A DNA stretch of 64,000 nucleotides, from contig JAJZWA010000001.1 in the NCBI GenBank assembly GCA_021846965.1, positions 62,001-126,000 on the forward strand. The letters run 5' to 3'. Shown here piece by piece: positions 1-9,745 of this stretch (positions are counted from its first letter, which is position 1; each line of letters begins with the position of its first letter). Source of the stretch: Pseudomonadota bacterium. GTDB taxonomy: Bacteria > Pseudomonadota > Gammaproteobacteria > Burkholderiales > Burkholderiaceae_C. Under the pieces are notes generated by a model. It saw nothing but the letters and a program-made list of their open reading frames with translations. It was not told where the DNA came from and did not search any database. A program made the position numbers and the translations under genes.

Positions 1-1351
1 TCCCAATCTGTTCGTCGAGGGCATCGATCCCCAGAACTGGAACCAGCTCAACACCGATCCGCGCCGCCCCCTGCTCGACCGTGTGCTGCGCGGCACCTTC
101 CCGCCAGGCTCCACCTACAAGCCCTACCTGGCCATGGGTGCGCTCACCCTGGGCCTGCGTACTCCCAGCTACATCCTGAACGATCCGGGCTTTTTCATGC
201 TCGGCCACCACAAGTTCCGTGACGACGTGCCGGGCGGCCACGGCAAGGTGGATATGCACAAGGCCATCGAAGTCTCCTGCGACACCTATTTCTACATGGT
301 GGCGAACGACTGGGGCGTGGACGGCATGCATGACTGGACGCGCCACTTCGGCTTCGGACGCCTGAGCGGCGTGGACCTGCCCGGCGAGGTGCGCGGCATC
401 CTGCCCTCCAAGGCCTGGAAGAAGCGCGCCTTCAAGACCCCCGCGCTGCAGCGCTGGTATGCCGGCGAGACCATCAGCCTGGGCATCGGCCAGGGCTACA
501 ACAGCTTCACCCCCATCCAGCTGGCCAACGCGCTGGCCACCATGGCCAATGGAGGCACGCGCTTCAAGCCCCGGGTGGTCCGCATGGTGGAAGACATGAG
601 CACCCACCGTTTCGTGGCGACCCCGGTGGAAGTGGCCGAGCGCCTGCGCCTGGACCCCGGCTACTGGCAGGTGGTGCACGACGGCATGGTGGCGGTGAAC
701 GCGGGCAAGCAGGGCACGGCCTACGCGGTGTTCAAGGACGCCCCCTACACCAGCGCGGGCAAGACCGGAACCGCGCAGGTGTTCACCGTGGGACAGCACC
801 AGCACTACGACGCCGCCGACCTCGCCCGCCACCTGCTGGACCACGCCCTCTACACGGTGTGGGCCCCGGCCGACAACCCCACCATCTGCGTCGCGCTGAT
901 CGTCGAGCACGCGGGCTGGGGCGCCAGTGCCGCCGCGCCCATCGCGCGCAAGCTGATCGACTATCACCTGCTGGGCACCTTGCCCAGCGATGACGAGATC
1001 CAGAAGATCTCGGGGCGCAAGCCCACGCCGCTGCCGTTTCGCTATGCGGGCGCGCGCGACGGCCTGCCCCCGGTTCCCGGGGCGCACGCGCCGCCGCCGC
1101 ATCCGGGCGCTTCCTCGGCCGCCGAGGCATCGAGCGCCGCGGCCCCACCGGTGCAGCCCTGGCCCGCGCCGGCGCCGGCTTCGGAGCCCGCGGCGCCGCG
1201 CGCGGGCAGCGCCGGCGCTCGCGCCGCGGCCGTGGGCGCGCTGCAACGCGAAGGGCGCTACGTGCCGACCCGCTGCGGCGCGGGCCCGCTGTTCAGCCGT
1301 TTCGGCGCCGCGCCGGAATGCCCCGATCCGGACCAGGGAGAGCGCCTGTGA
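1..1351 (+). CDS. mrdA: Penicillin-binding protein 2 (peptidoglycan transpeptidase), 5' end outside window
   Basis: This is the C-terminal part of the elongasome transpeptidase that cross-links peptidoglycan in the periplasm with RodA. The frame is open from base 2, and the gene begins before the window; the GTG at 83 is internal. The transpeptidase motifs are present: STYK (serine codon 110-112), SCD at about 276-284, and KTG at 761-769. The start of the visible protein, PNLFVEGIDPQNW, is typical of PBP2. The last ~90 residues are an Ala/Pro-rich, low-complexity tail that probably has no catalytic role. The stop overlaps the GTG start of mrdB (GTGA), so the two are translationally coupled. 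Identification is confident. Confidence 0.95.
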   Translation, partial: PNLFVEGIDPQNWNQLNTDPRRPLLDRVLRGTFPPGSTYKPYLAMGALTLGLRTPSYILNDPGFFMLGHHKFRDDVPGGHGKVDMHKAIEVSCDTYFYMVANDWGVDGMHDWTRHFGFGRLSGVDLPGEVRGILPSKAWKKRAFKTPALQRWYAGETISLGIGQGYNSFTPIQLANALATMANGGTRFKPRVVRMVEDMSTHRFVATPVEVAERLRLDPGYWQVVHDGMVAVNAGKQGTAYAVFKDAPYTSAGKTGTAQVFTVGQHQHYDAADLARHLLDHALYTVWAPADNPTICVALIVEHAGWGASAAAPIARKLIDYHLLGTLPSDDEIQKISGRKPTPLPFRYAGARDGLPPVPGAHAPPPHPGASSAAEASSAAAPPVQPWPAPAPASEPAAPRAGSAGARAAAVGALQREGRYVPTRCGAGPLFSRFGAAPECPDPDQGERL

Positions 1352-2463
1352 ACACGGTCATCAACCGCGCCTCGCTGCGCCAGCGCCTGCGCCCCTACGT
1401 CACCGGCTTCGACGTGCCGCTGCTGGGCGCCCTGCTGGTGCTGGTGGGCATCGGCTGCATCGTGCTGTTCTCCGCCCTGCAGGGGCAGCCCATCCACTTC
1501 AGCGACCAGTTGCGCAATCTGCTGTTCGGGCTGCTGGTGCTGTTCGTGGTGGCGCAGATTCCGCCGCAGCGCCTGATGCAGGCGGCCGTCCCGCTGTACG
1601 CGCTGGGGGTCGCATTGCTGGTGGCCACCGCCGCCTTCGGCCTGGTCCGCAAGGGCGCGCGCCGCTGGCTGGACGTCGGCGTGGTGATCCAGCCCTCCGA
1701 GGTGATGAAGATCGCCATGCCGCTGATGCTGGCTTGGTATTTCCAGAAGCGCGAGGGCCTGATCCGGCTGCGTGACTACGGCTACGCCGGACTGTTGCTG
1801 GCCGTTCCGGTGGGCCTGATCATGAAGCAGCCCGACCTGGGCACCGCGATGCTGGTGCTGTCGACCGGATTTTTCGTGATCTTCTTCGCCGGCCTGTCCT
1901 GGCGCGTCTTGCTGGCTGGAGCGCTGGCGGCGGCGGCCGCGGCCCCCGTGCTCTGGCATTTCATGCACGACTACCAGCGCCAGCGCATCCTCATGCTGCT
2001 GGATCCGCAGTCCGACCCGCTGGGCACCGGCTTCAACATCATCCAGTCGATGATTGCCATCGGCTCGGGCGGCGTCTGGGGCCAGGGCTACCTGCACGGA
2101 ACCCAGGCGCACCTGAATTTCGTGCCGGAATCCCACACGGACTTCGTGTTCGCGGTGCTGGCCGAGGAGTGGGGCCTGGTGGGCAACGTGACCCTGGTAC
2201 TCAGCTATTTGTTCTTTATCGGCCGCGGACTGTACATTTCATCCCAGGCGCCCACCCTGTTCTCGCGCCTGCTGGCAGCGTCGATCACCATGATCTTCTT
2301 CACCTATGCCTTCGTGAACATGGGCATGGTCTCGGGCATCCTGCCCGTGGTCGGGGTGCCCCTGCCCTTCGTCAGCTATGGCGGCACCGCGCTGGCCACG
2401 CTGATGCTGGGCACGGGCATCCTGCTGTCCATCGCGCGATCCCGGCGCCTGGTGCAAAGCTGA
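1348..2463 (+). CDS. mrdB: Rod-shape peptidoglycan glycosyltransferase RodA
   Basis: This SEDS-family, multi-pass inner-membrane protein polymerises lipid II during cell elongation together with PBP2. It is 371 residues, the usual RodA length. The signature PESHTDFVFAVLAEEWGL lies at about residues 260-277 and GARRWLDVG at about 103-111. Hydrophobic segments run along the whole length, and the end SRRLVQS is basic, as in the family. I chose the GTG at 1348 because it overlaps the mrdA stop as GTGA and has GGGAGAG just upstream; the longer in-frame ATG at 1318 lies within mrdA. Confidence 0.95.
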   Translation: MNTVINRASLRQRLRPYVTGFDVPLLGALLVLVGIGCIVLFSALQGQPIHFSDQLRNLLFGLLVLFVVAQIPPQRLMQAAVPLYALGVALLVATAAFGLVRKGARRWLDVGVVIQPSEVMKIAMPLMLAWYFQKREGLIRLRDYGYAGLLLAVPVGLIMKQPDLGTAMLVLSTGFFVIFFAGLSWRVLLAGALAAAAAAPVLWHFMHDYQRQRILMLLDPQSDPLGTGFNIIQSMIAIGSGGVWGQGYLHGTQAHLNFVPESHTDFVFAVLAEEWGLVGNVTLVLSYLFFIGRGLYISSQAPTLFSRLLAASITMIFFTYAFVNMGMVSGILPVVGVPLPFVSYGGTALATLMLGTGILLSIARSRRLVQS

Positions 2464-2479
2464 GAGCAGAGGGCGTCTT

Positions 2480-2498
2480 CCCGCGTGTACTGCGCGGG
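2480..2498 (+). terminator. Possible terminator hairpin after mrdB
   Basis: An inverted repeat with arms CCCGCG (2480-2485) and CGCGGG (2493-2498) and a 7-base loop begins 17 bases after the mrdB stop. It is followed by GTATTTGTAAC, a weak T-rich stretch. The stem is short, so this is only a candidate. The following 150 bases are clearly richer in A/T than the surroundings and would fit a promoter for the next gene. Confidence 0.35.
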
Positions 2499-2667
2499 GT
2501 ATTTGTAACAATAAAGACGATAACACCCATCCGAAGAATCCATTGGACTTTTCCGGATGGTTGCGCAGAATGCCCTCTCGCTTATGTATATGGGCATGTA
2601 TTTATGGATCAATTCGGTCCAGTCGCGGCCGGCCTGGGCTGCACCCACCCTTGAGGAGATTCCTGCC

Positions 2668-3171
2668 ATGAAACCACTCCGCGCTCTCCGGGCCGCGCTG
2701 TTCGCCTTCGGTCTCGGCCTGGCCGCGACCGGCGCCGCCAGCGCCGCCGACGCACCCGCCCAACCGGTGGCCAAGTTCGATTTCGACCACCCGACCTTTG
2801 CCCACGAGCTGCCCTTCGCCACCCGCCAGGTGGTGATCCAGGTCAGCGAGAACAACCCGGGCTACTGGAACCTGGTCCTGAACAACGCGCAGAACCTGCT
2901 GGACTTCTTCGGCCAGGAGAACGTGCGCGTGGTGGTGGTGGCCTTCGGGCCGGGCCTGCCCATGCTGCTGAAGAACAGCCCCGTGGCCGCACGCATCGAC
3001 TCCGAGAACAGCGAGGGCGTGGAGTTCGACGCCTGCCACAACACCATGAAGGCCATGGCCCGCAAGATCGGCCACATGCCGGTGGTGGTGCCCGAGGCCA
3101 CGGTGGTGCCCGCCGGAGTGGCGCGCATCATGCAGCTGGAACACGCGGGCTTCGCCTACCTGCGTCCCTGA
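2668..3171 (+). CDS. Exported DsrE/DsrF-like protein
   Basis: This 167-residue protein has a cleavable signal peptide (MKPLRALRAALFAFGLGLAA, then ASAAD), so the mature protein should be periplasmic. The rest resembles the DsrE/DsrF-like fold used in sulfur-transfer proteins: a YWNLVLNNAQNLLDFFG helix, the strand VRVVVVAFGPGLPML, and a segment with one cysteine, EFDACHNTMKAMARKIG. One conserved cysteine is seen in the exported members of this family, whose function is not established. The ATG at 2668 has GAGGAG about 10 bases upstream; the longer frame from 2557 lacks a ribosome site and would bury the signal peptide. It seems to stand alone between mrdB and the putrescine genes. Confidence 0.75.
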   Translation: MKPLRALRAALFAFGLGLAATGAASAADAPAQPVAKFDFDHPTFAHELPFATRQVVIQVSENNPGYWNLVLNNAQNLLDFFGQENVRVVVVAFGPGLPMLLKNSPVAARIDSENSEGVEFDACHNTMKAMARKIGHMPVVVPEATVVPAGVARIMQLEHAGFAYLRP

Positions 3172-3315
3172 AGTTCCGGGCCGGGACCCATGCCCTGGGG
3201 GCATGGGGTCATCCCGGCCGGCGCGGGACGCCGGGCGCGGCGCGGCCTATGCTGGACGCCCCGGCCCGAAGCCGAGGGCTTGCTGCAGCGTCGGCGGCGA
3301 GCCACGTGCTGCGCC

Positions 3316-4653
3316 ATGTCCTGTTCCTTGTTCGCGCCCCCGCCCCTGCTGCGCCTGCCCCGGCTGGACGGCAGCTGCCTGTACGCCGAGACCGCGCAGG
3401 CGCGCCCGGAACTGCCCCCGCTGGACGAGACCGAGGAGACCGACGCCTGCGTGGTCGGCGCGGGAATCGCCGGCCTGTGCGCCGCCATCGAACTGGCGCG
3501 CAGCGGGCTGCGGGTGTGCGTGCTGGAGAGTGCTCGCATCGGCTCGGGCGCCTCGGGGCGCAACGGGGGCCAGGCCCTGGGGGACTTCGCCTGCGGCATC
3601 GAAGCCCTCGAGCGAAGGCTGGGCCCCGATGGCGCCGCTCTCGCCTGGGAAGTCTCCCAGCAGGCTCTGCGGCGCCTGCGCGCTCGCATTCGCGAGCACG
3701 CCATCGACTGCGACTGGCGCGATGGCGCCGTGGTGGTCGCCCGCACCGCATCCCAGGCCGAACGCCTGCATGCCGCCATGCGCCACCGCCAGCAGCGCTA
3801 CGACGCCACGCAACTGCGCTGGCTGGACGGAGCGGCATTGCGCGCCGGGCTGCACAGCGAGCGCTACGTGGGGGGCATGCTCGACCCCCTGGGCGGTCAG
3901 TTGCATCCGCTGAACTACACCCTGGGCCTGGCGCGCGCGGCGCTGGCCCTGGGGGTGCGCATCCACGAACACAGTCCGGTGCTGCGCCTGCGAGGTCCGG
4001 GGCGACCCGGGGGCGCCCAGCTGCTGCAGTGTCCGCGAGGACGGCTGCGCGCCCGCCGGGTGTTGCTGGCCGGCGGCGTGGTGCCTGGCCTTCCGCTGCG
4101 TCGGCTGCGAGCACGCCTGCTGCCCGTGGCCAGTTGCATACTCGCCACAGAATCCCTGGGGCAGGCCGTCCCACCGGCAGGCTACGCCGTGTGCGACTCG
4201 GAATTCGTTCCGGACTATTTCCGCTTCACCAGCGACGCTCGCCTGGTATTCGGCGGCGGCGCGCACTGGCGGGTCGATCGCGCGCTGAGGGACCCTGCCG
4301 AGCGCCGCCGGCGCCTGCGCCGCGCGATGCTCCGGGTGTTCCCCCAATGGGACCATGTACGCATCACCCACGACTGGGGTGGCTGGATCGACGTCAGCCT
4401 GAATCGGGCACCCGACTTCGGGCGCCTCGGCCCTGCCTGCGTATACGTGCAGGGCTTCTCCGGCCATGGCCTGGCGCTGGCCGGCATGGCCGGGGAAATG
4501 GCTGCGCAGGCCCTGCTCGGAGGGCCCGGCGCCTGCCCGGGATTCGAGCTCATCAGCCGCCTGCGCCACGCCACGCTGCCGTCGTCCAGGCTGTTGCGTA
4601 TACCGATCGCGGCATTCGGTGCATTGTCGGGTCGAATCCTGCATACATCGTGA
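3316..4653 (+). CDS. puuB: Gamma-glutamylputrescine oxidase-like FAD enzyme (PuuB)
   Basis: PuuB oxidises gamma-glutamylputrescine to the aldehyde, releasing ammonia and peroxide; it is the second step of the Puu pathway. The 445-residue protein is of the D-amino-acid-oxidase fold. A dinucleotide site VVGAGIAGLCAA lies near residues 46-57 and the family-typical RIGSGASGRNGGQ near 73-85. IDCDWRDGAVVVA, DPLGGQLHPLNY and QGFSGHGLALAGMAGE follow, as in E. coli PuuB. The ATG at 3316 leaves the usual short N-terminal lead before the FAD site; the longer frame from 3190 is basic, low-quality sequence. The context (PuuD, PuuA, PuuP and PuuC downstream) supports the call. Confidence 0.85.
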   Translation: MSCSLFAPPPLLRLPRLDGSCLYAETAQARPELPPLDETEETDACVVGAGIAGLCAAIELARSGLRVCVLESARIGSGASGRNGGQALGDFACGIEALERRLGPDGAALAWEVSQQALRRLRARIREHAIDCDWRDGAVVVARTASQAERLHAAMRHRQQRYDATQLRWLDGAALRAGLHSERYVGGMLDPLGGQLHPLNYTLGLARAALALGVRIHEHSPVLRLRGPGRPGGAQLLQCPRGRLRARRVLLAGGVVPGLPLRRLRARLLPVASCILATESLGQAVPPAGYAVCDSEFVPDYFRFTSDARLVFGGGAHWRVDRALRDPAERRRRLRRAMLRVFPQWDHVRITHDWGGWIDVSLNRAPDFGRLGPACVYVQGFSGHGLALAGMAGEMAAQALLGGPGACPGFELISRLRHATLPSSRLLRIPIAAFGALSGRILHTS

Positions 4654-4856
4654 CAAGTCGAAGCCTTCGGGGACGCTTCTTTGTCGCTTTGCAAGGCGTT
4701 TCACGACACCGTAATGCATGGTTACTTTCGTGAGCGACACAACCCCGGCAAACCCGCATGCCGCAATGGGATTTCGGGTTCTAGCATCCGCGTTGCATGT
4801 TGCCTACACCCCTAGAAGAGGCTCACCAAGGCCCACGCCAACCACTGGAGACCGCA

Positions 4857-6122
4857 ATGCAGAAACCGGGCAAGCAAGAGCTTGGCAGCGGCGATTTCGA
4901 TCGTCGCGATTTCATCAAGACCGCCGGGGCCACCGGCCTGGCCGCCCTCCTGAGCCAGGCGCCCACCTGGGCCGCCAGCGAGAAACCCATCAAGATCGGC
5001 TTGGTGGACCCCATCACCAGCACCTTCGCGGCGCTGGGCCAGAGCGAGATCAAGGGGGCCAAGTTCGCCGAGGCCGAGATCAACAAGGCCGGCGGCGTCA
5101 TGGGCCGCCCCTTGCAGGTGCTGGTCGAGGACAGCGCCGGCAATCCCGGCACCGCGGTCGACAAGTGCGCCCGCCTGCTGAGCCAGAGCAACGTCGACTT
5201 CCTCATGGGCACCGTGAACTCGGCCGCTTCGCTGGCCGTGTCGCAGTTCGCCGAGCGCCACAAGAAGGTGTTCATCGCCACCGGCGGCCACGTCGACTCC
5301 CTGACCGGCACCTCCTGCAACCCCTTCACCTTCCGCACCTGCTCGACCACCTGGATGCTGACCTCCGGGGACTTCGAGACCCTGTTCAAGAAGTTCGGCA
5401 AGAAGTGGTACTTCCTGACCACCGACTACGCCTTCGGCAAGTCGGAGCAGACCGACTACGAGGCGCAGATCAAGAAGGCGGGTGGCACGGTGGTGGGCGG
5501 CGCGCTGGCGCCCGTGGGCACCACCGACTTCTCCTCCTACCTGATCGACGTGAAGGCCAAGGCGCCCAACGTGCTGTGCCTGCTGCTGGCCGGCAATGAC
5601 CAGGTCAACGCGATGAAGCAGATCGCGCAGTTCGGGATCAACAAGGACATCGCCGTCGGCGGCGCCCTGTTCGAGCTCGAGCAGGCGCAGGCGCTGCCGG
5701 AAGCCGCCCGCTACGGCTGGTGGACCATGGAGTGGTACTGGAAGCAGCCCAAGACCCCGCACGTGGCGGACTTCGTCAAGCGCTACAGCGCCGCCAACAA
5801 CGGTGAGTACCCGTCGGCGCGCGTGTGGTTCGGCTATGCCTCGACCCACGCCTTCCGCCTGGCCGTGGAGAAGGCCAAGTCCACCGACTCGCTGAAGGTG
5901 ATCAAGGCCATGGAAGGCCTGGTGCTCCCGCCCGAGGTCGCGCTGCAGCCTCACCTGCCGATGTACCGCGCCGCGGACCACCAGCTGCTCATCAGCATGT
6001 TCCCCGGCCATGTGATCCAGACCGGCAAGTACCCCGACCTGTTCGAAGTGTCGGAGATCGTGGCCGGTGCCTCGATCGCCAAGTCGGCGGCCGAGATGGG
6101 CTGCAAGATGCCCACCGTCTGA
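4857..6122 (+). CDS. ABC transporter substrate-binding protein, branched-chain amino acid/amide type
   Basis: This 421-residue periplasmic solute receptor belongs to the Leu/Ile/Val-, urea- and short-amide-binding group (Peripla_BP_6). The N-terminus holds a twin-arginine motif, DRRDFIK (residues 15-21), then a hydrophobic stretch and TWAAS. The protein is therefore probably exported folded by Tat, or as a RR-containing Sec substrate. The mature part begins KPIKIGLVDPITSTFAALG and includes AEINKAGGVMGRPLQVLVEDSAGNPGTA, characteristic of the family. Ligand specificity cannot be read. Because it lies between puuB and puuD, a polyamine-related or amino-acid ligand is plausible but unproven. The ATG at 4857 is preceded by TGGAGAC. 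Confidence 0.85.
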   Translation: MQKPGKQELGSGDFDRRDFIKTAGATGLAALLSQAPTWAASEKPIKIGLVDPITSTFAALGQSEIKGAKFAEAEINKAGGVMGRPLQVLVEDSAGNPGTAVDKCARLLSQSNVDFLMGTVNSAASLAVSQFAERHKKVFIATGGHVDSLTGTSCNPFTFRTCSTTWMLTSGDFETLFKKFGKKWYFLTTDYAFGKSEQTDYEAQIKKAGGTVVGGALAPVGTTDFSSYLIDVKAKAPNVLCLLLAGNDQVNAMKQIAQFGINKDIAVGGALFELEQAQALPEAARYGWWTMEWYWKQPKTPHVADFVKRYSAANNGEYPSARVWFGYASTHAFRLAVEKAKSTDSLKVIKAMEGLVLPPEVALQPHLPMYRAADHQLLISMFPGHVIQTGKYPDLFEVSEIVAGASIAKSAAEMGCKMPTV

Positions 6123-6198
6123 TCGTCTGAACCCGACCACGCGGGACCGGCAACGGTCGCGCGCGGTCGATTCAGCCGCTTCGGGCTTTTCCACCCAA

Positions 6199-6226
6199 CG
6201 CAGGCTGGTGCGCGCACCAGCCTGCG
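6199..6226. repeat. 28-bp perfect palindrome between receptor and permease genes
   Basis: Arms CGCAGGCTGGTG (6199-6210) and CACCAGCCTGCG (6215-6226) flank CGCG, so the whole element is a perfect dyad. It lies in the 117-base gap after the solute receptor and ends 13 bases before the permease start. No T tract follows, so it is not a classical terminator. A hairpin here would fit mRNA 3'-end protection of the receptor message, which is commonly made in excess over permeases. A protein-binding site is the alternative. Confidence 0.6.
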
Positions 6227-6239
6227 CGGAGTCACCTAC

Positions 6240-7109
6240 GTGAGCGTCGTAGTCTTTTTCAACCTGTTCAACGGCCTGATCACCGGCGCGTTCTACGCGC
6301 TGCTGGCACTCGGCCTGGCCCTGATCCTGGGCCTGAACAACACCATCAATTTCGCCCAGGGCACCTTCATGGCCCTGTCGGCGTATTTCGCCTACAGCCT
6401 GGCGCCGCACCTGGGATTCTGGGGCGCGCTGGTCGTCGCGCCGGTTCTCTCCGGTGTGCTGGGCCTGGTGGTCGAGATGCTGCTGGTGCGCCGCCTGTAC
6501 AAGCGCGACCCGCTGTATTCGCTGCTGATGACCTTCGGCCTGGCGCTGATCATGCAGGACCTGATCCGCACCATCTGGGGCCCCGTCGGCGTGCCCCTGA
6601 GCATCCCGGACGCGCTGGCGCATCCGCTGAGCCAGACCTACTTCTTCCTCACCGGCTACCGCCTGTTCGTGGTGGCGGTGGCGCTGATCGGCACCGGCGC
6701 GCTGTTCGCGCTGCTGCGCTACACGCGCCTGGGCATCCGCATCCGCGCCGGCAACGCCGACCTGGAAACGGTGGCCTCGCTGGGGGTCAACATCTACCTG
6801 CTGCGCAGCGCCAACTTCGTCATCGGCATCATCTTCGCGGGCATCGCGGGCATCCTGGCCGCCGGCCAGCTGGGCCTGGACCCGACGATGGGCGACGGCC
6901 TGCTCATGCCGGCCTTCGTGGCCATCGTGGTGGGCGGCGTGGGCTCGCTGCTGGGCTCGCTGATCGGCGGGCTGCTCATCGGCCTGGCCGCCGGGTTCAC
7001 CACGGCCTTCTATCCCGCGGCCAGCGAAGCCGTGATCTACCTGCTCATGGGGCTGATGCTCATCGTGCGTCCGCGCGGTCTGCTCGGCCAGGAGGGACTT
7101 CTGGAATGA
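6240..7109 (+). CDS. livH: Branched-chain amino acid-type ABC permease (LivH family)
   Basis: This 289-residue inner-membrane permease is the first of two that form the channel of the transporter. Strongly hydrophobic helices run throughout. The LivH-type opening FNGLITGAFYALLALGLALILGL and NFAQGTFMALSAY are present, as is the conserved loop YTRLGIRIRAGNADLETVASLGVN. It ends RPRGLLGQEGLLE, typical of the family. The start is GTG, 13 bases after the palindrome, with GGAG upstream. It overlaps livM by 4 bases (ATGA). Confidence 0.9.
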   Translation: MSVVVFFNLFNGLITGAFYALLALGLALILGLNNTINFAQGTFMALSAYFAYSLAPHLGFWGALVVAPVLSGVLGLVVEMLLVRRLYKRDPLYSLLMTFGLALIMQDLIRTIWGPVGVPLSIPDALAHPLSQTYFFLTGYRLFVVAVALIGTGALFALLRYTRLGIRIRAGNADLETVASLGVNIYLLRSANFVIGIIFAGIAGILAAGQLGLDPTMGDGLLMPAFVAIVVGGVGSLLGSLIGGLLIGLAAGFTTAFYPAASEAVIYLLMGLMLIVRPRGLLGQEGLLE

Positions 7110-8106
7110 GTGCAAGCGAAACCGCGGCCAAGCTGCCGGCGGCGCCCGGCGGGCGGCGCACGGCCGGCCGCATCCACCCCGGCACGGCGCTGCTGGGCCT
7201 GGTTCTGGTCACCCTGCCGCTGTGGATCACCCACATCGGCGGCTACACCGACATCATCTCGCGCGTGCTGATCTACGCGCTGGCGGCCATGGGCCTGAAC
7301 CTGCTGCTGGGCTTCACCGGCGGCCTGTCCTTCGGCCACGCCGCCTACTTCGGGCTGGGCTCCTACGTGGTGGGGCTGATGCTCAAGCATGCCACCCACA
7401 GCGTGCCGCTGGCCTTGCTGGCCGGAACCCTGGCCGGCGGTATCGTCGCCTCGGTGCTGGCGCCGCTGTGCGTGCGCCGGCGCGGCATCTATTTCGCGAT
7501 GATCACCATCGCCATCGGCCAGTTGTTCTACTTCGTCTCCATACGCTGGGCCTCGGTGACGGGCGGCTACGACGGCTTGACGGGTTTTTCGCGTCATGCC
7601 ATCCACGTGCTGCCCGGTCTCACCTGGACGCTCGGCTCGACGGGCTTTTACTACCTGGTGCTGTTGTGCTTCGCGATCGCCGCCTGGATCATTTTCGCGA
7701 TCCTCAACTCGCCGCTGGGCCACAGCTTCGTGGCCGTGCGCGAGAACCAGAAGCGCCTGCGCTTCCTGGGCGTGAACGTGCACTTCTACGCCGGGGTGTC
7801 CTTCGCCATCTCCGGGTTCATCGTCGCCCTGGCCGGCGGGCTCAACGCCCTGCTGGACAACTTCACCTCGCCCAACAGCCTGAGCAACAACCTGTCGGGT
7901 GACCTGGTGATCATCGCGGTGCTGGGCGGCATGCGCAATTTCTGGGGCCCCTTCGTCGGCGCCGCCATTTTCGTGCTGGTGCGCGACTACGCGAGCAATG
8001 CCACCAGCAACTGGATGACGGTCATCGGCCTGATCTTCGTACTGTCCGTGATGTTCTTCCCGCTGGGGATCATGGGCTTCCTGCAACGCAAGGGCAAGGT
8101 GCAGTC

Positions 8107-8110
<4 letters not shown>
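7106..8110 (+). CDS. livM: Branched-chain amino acid-type ABC permease (LivM family)
   Basis: This second membrane subunit has 334 residues. A polar, basic N-terminus of about 30 residues is followed by many hydrophobic helices. LivM hallmarks are GLNLLLGFTGGLSFGHAAYFGLGSY and FVAVRENQKRLRFLGVNVHFY, plus the late GGMRNFWGPFVGA. It is coupled to both neighbours: its ATG overlaps the livH stop and its own stop overlaps the livG start, each as ATGA. Confidence 0.9.
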
Positions 8111-8856
<746 letters not shown>

Positions 8857-8883
8857 GCGCGGCGAGCCGGCAAGGTACTGAAC

Positions 8884-9600
8884 ATGAGCATGGTCCTGGA
8901 AGTCGAATCCATCCACACCTACTACGGGAAAAGCCACATCCTTGATGGGGTCTCCCTGAACATCCGCGAGGGCGAGCTGGTGGCGTTGCTCGGGCGCAAC
9001 GGCGCCGGCAAGACCACCACGCTTCGCTCCATCATGGGCCTGACCCCTCCGCGCCAGGGCAGCATCAAGCTGTTCGGCAAGGACATGACCGGCTCCCCGG
9101 CGCACCGCGTGGCCACCGCCGGGGTGGGCTACGTGCCCGAGGGGCGGCGCATCTTCGGTCACCTCTCGGTGCACGAGAACCTGCTGGTGTCGCATCAGAC
9201 CCAGGGCACATGGAACATCGATTCCGTGTACAAACTGTTCCCGCGCCTGCATGAGCGCCGCAACAGCAAGGGCGGGCGTCTGTCGGGCGGCGAGCAGGAA
9301 ATGCTGGCCATTGCGCGCGCCCTGCTGCTCAACCCGCGATTGCTCATCCTCGACGAACCCTCGCAGGGCCTGGCGCCCATCATCGTGCAGGAAGTCATGC
9401 GCACCGTGGCGCGCATGAAAAGCGAAGGCATCGCCGTGCTGCTCGTGGAGCAGAACGTGTTCGGCGCGCTCGAGCTGGCCGATCGCGCCTACGTGCTGGG
9501 CGAGGGACGCGTGATTTACGACGGAACCGCCGAGGAATTGCGCGCCGACACCGCGCGCATGGAGCAACTGGCGGGGGTCGCGCACGCCGCGCACACCTGA
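8884..9600 (+). CDS. livF: ABC transporter ATP-binding protein (LivF family)
   Basis: This second ATPase subunit has 238 residues. Walker A is GRNGAGKTTT (about residues 37-46), the signature is RLSGGEQEMLAIARAL, and Walker B is LLILDEPSQGL. The LivF-type phrases YYGKSHILDGVSLNIREGELVALLGRNG and YVPEGRRIFGHLSVHENL support the subfamily. It is the last gene of the transporter block; the next gene, puuD, begins 145 bases later. Confidence 0.92.
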   Translation: MSMVLEVESIHTYYGKSHILDGVSLNIREGELVALLGRNGAGKTTTLRSIMGLTPPRQGSIKLFGKDMTGSPAHRVATAGVGYVPEGRRIFGHLSVHENLLVSHQTQGTWNIDSVYKLFPRLHERRNSKGGRLSGGEQEMLAIARALLLNPRLLILDEPSQGLAPIIVQEVMRTVARMKSEGIAVLLVEQNVFGALELADRAYVLGEGRVIYDGTAEELRADTARMEQLAGVAHAAHT

Positions 9601-9745
9601 AGCTGGAGGGCAACAGTCCTTCACATATCAGGGTTTGCCCTTGCACTTTCGGTCCGGTCGGGGGAAACTAAAGGCGTAACTGTCCTGGCTGCGGGCCTCC
9701 CCCCTGTCGCAGGGAGCCGCAAGCCGGGCGCGCCAGGCTCGGACC

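Noticed and set aside
4630-4660. GGTCGAATCC resembling a tRNA T-loop at the end of puuB.
   Set aside because: It lies within the coding sequence and no acceptor stem, D arm or anticodon arm can be folded around it.
4812-7115. A 767-residue open frame on the minus strand opposite the ABC transporter genes.
   Set aside because: Composition (His, Gln, Asp, Gly-rich, no hydrophobic core) is that of a reverse-strand shadow, and the + strand genes carry clear family motifs.
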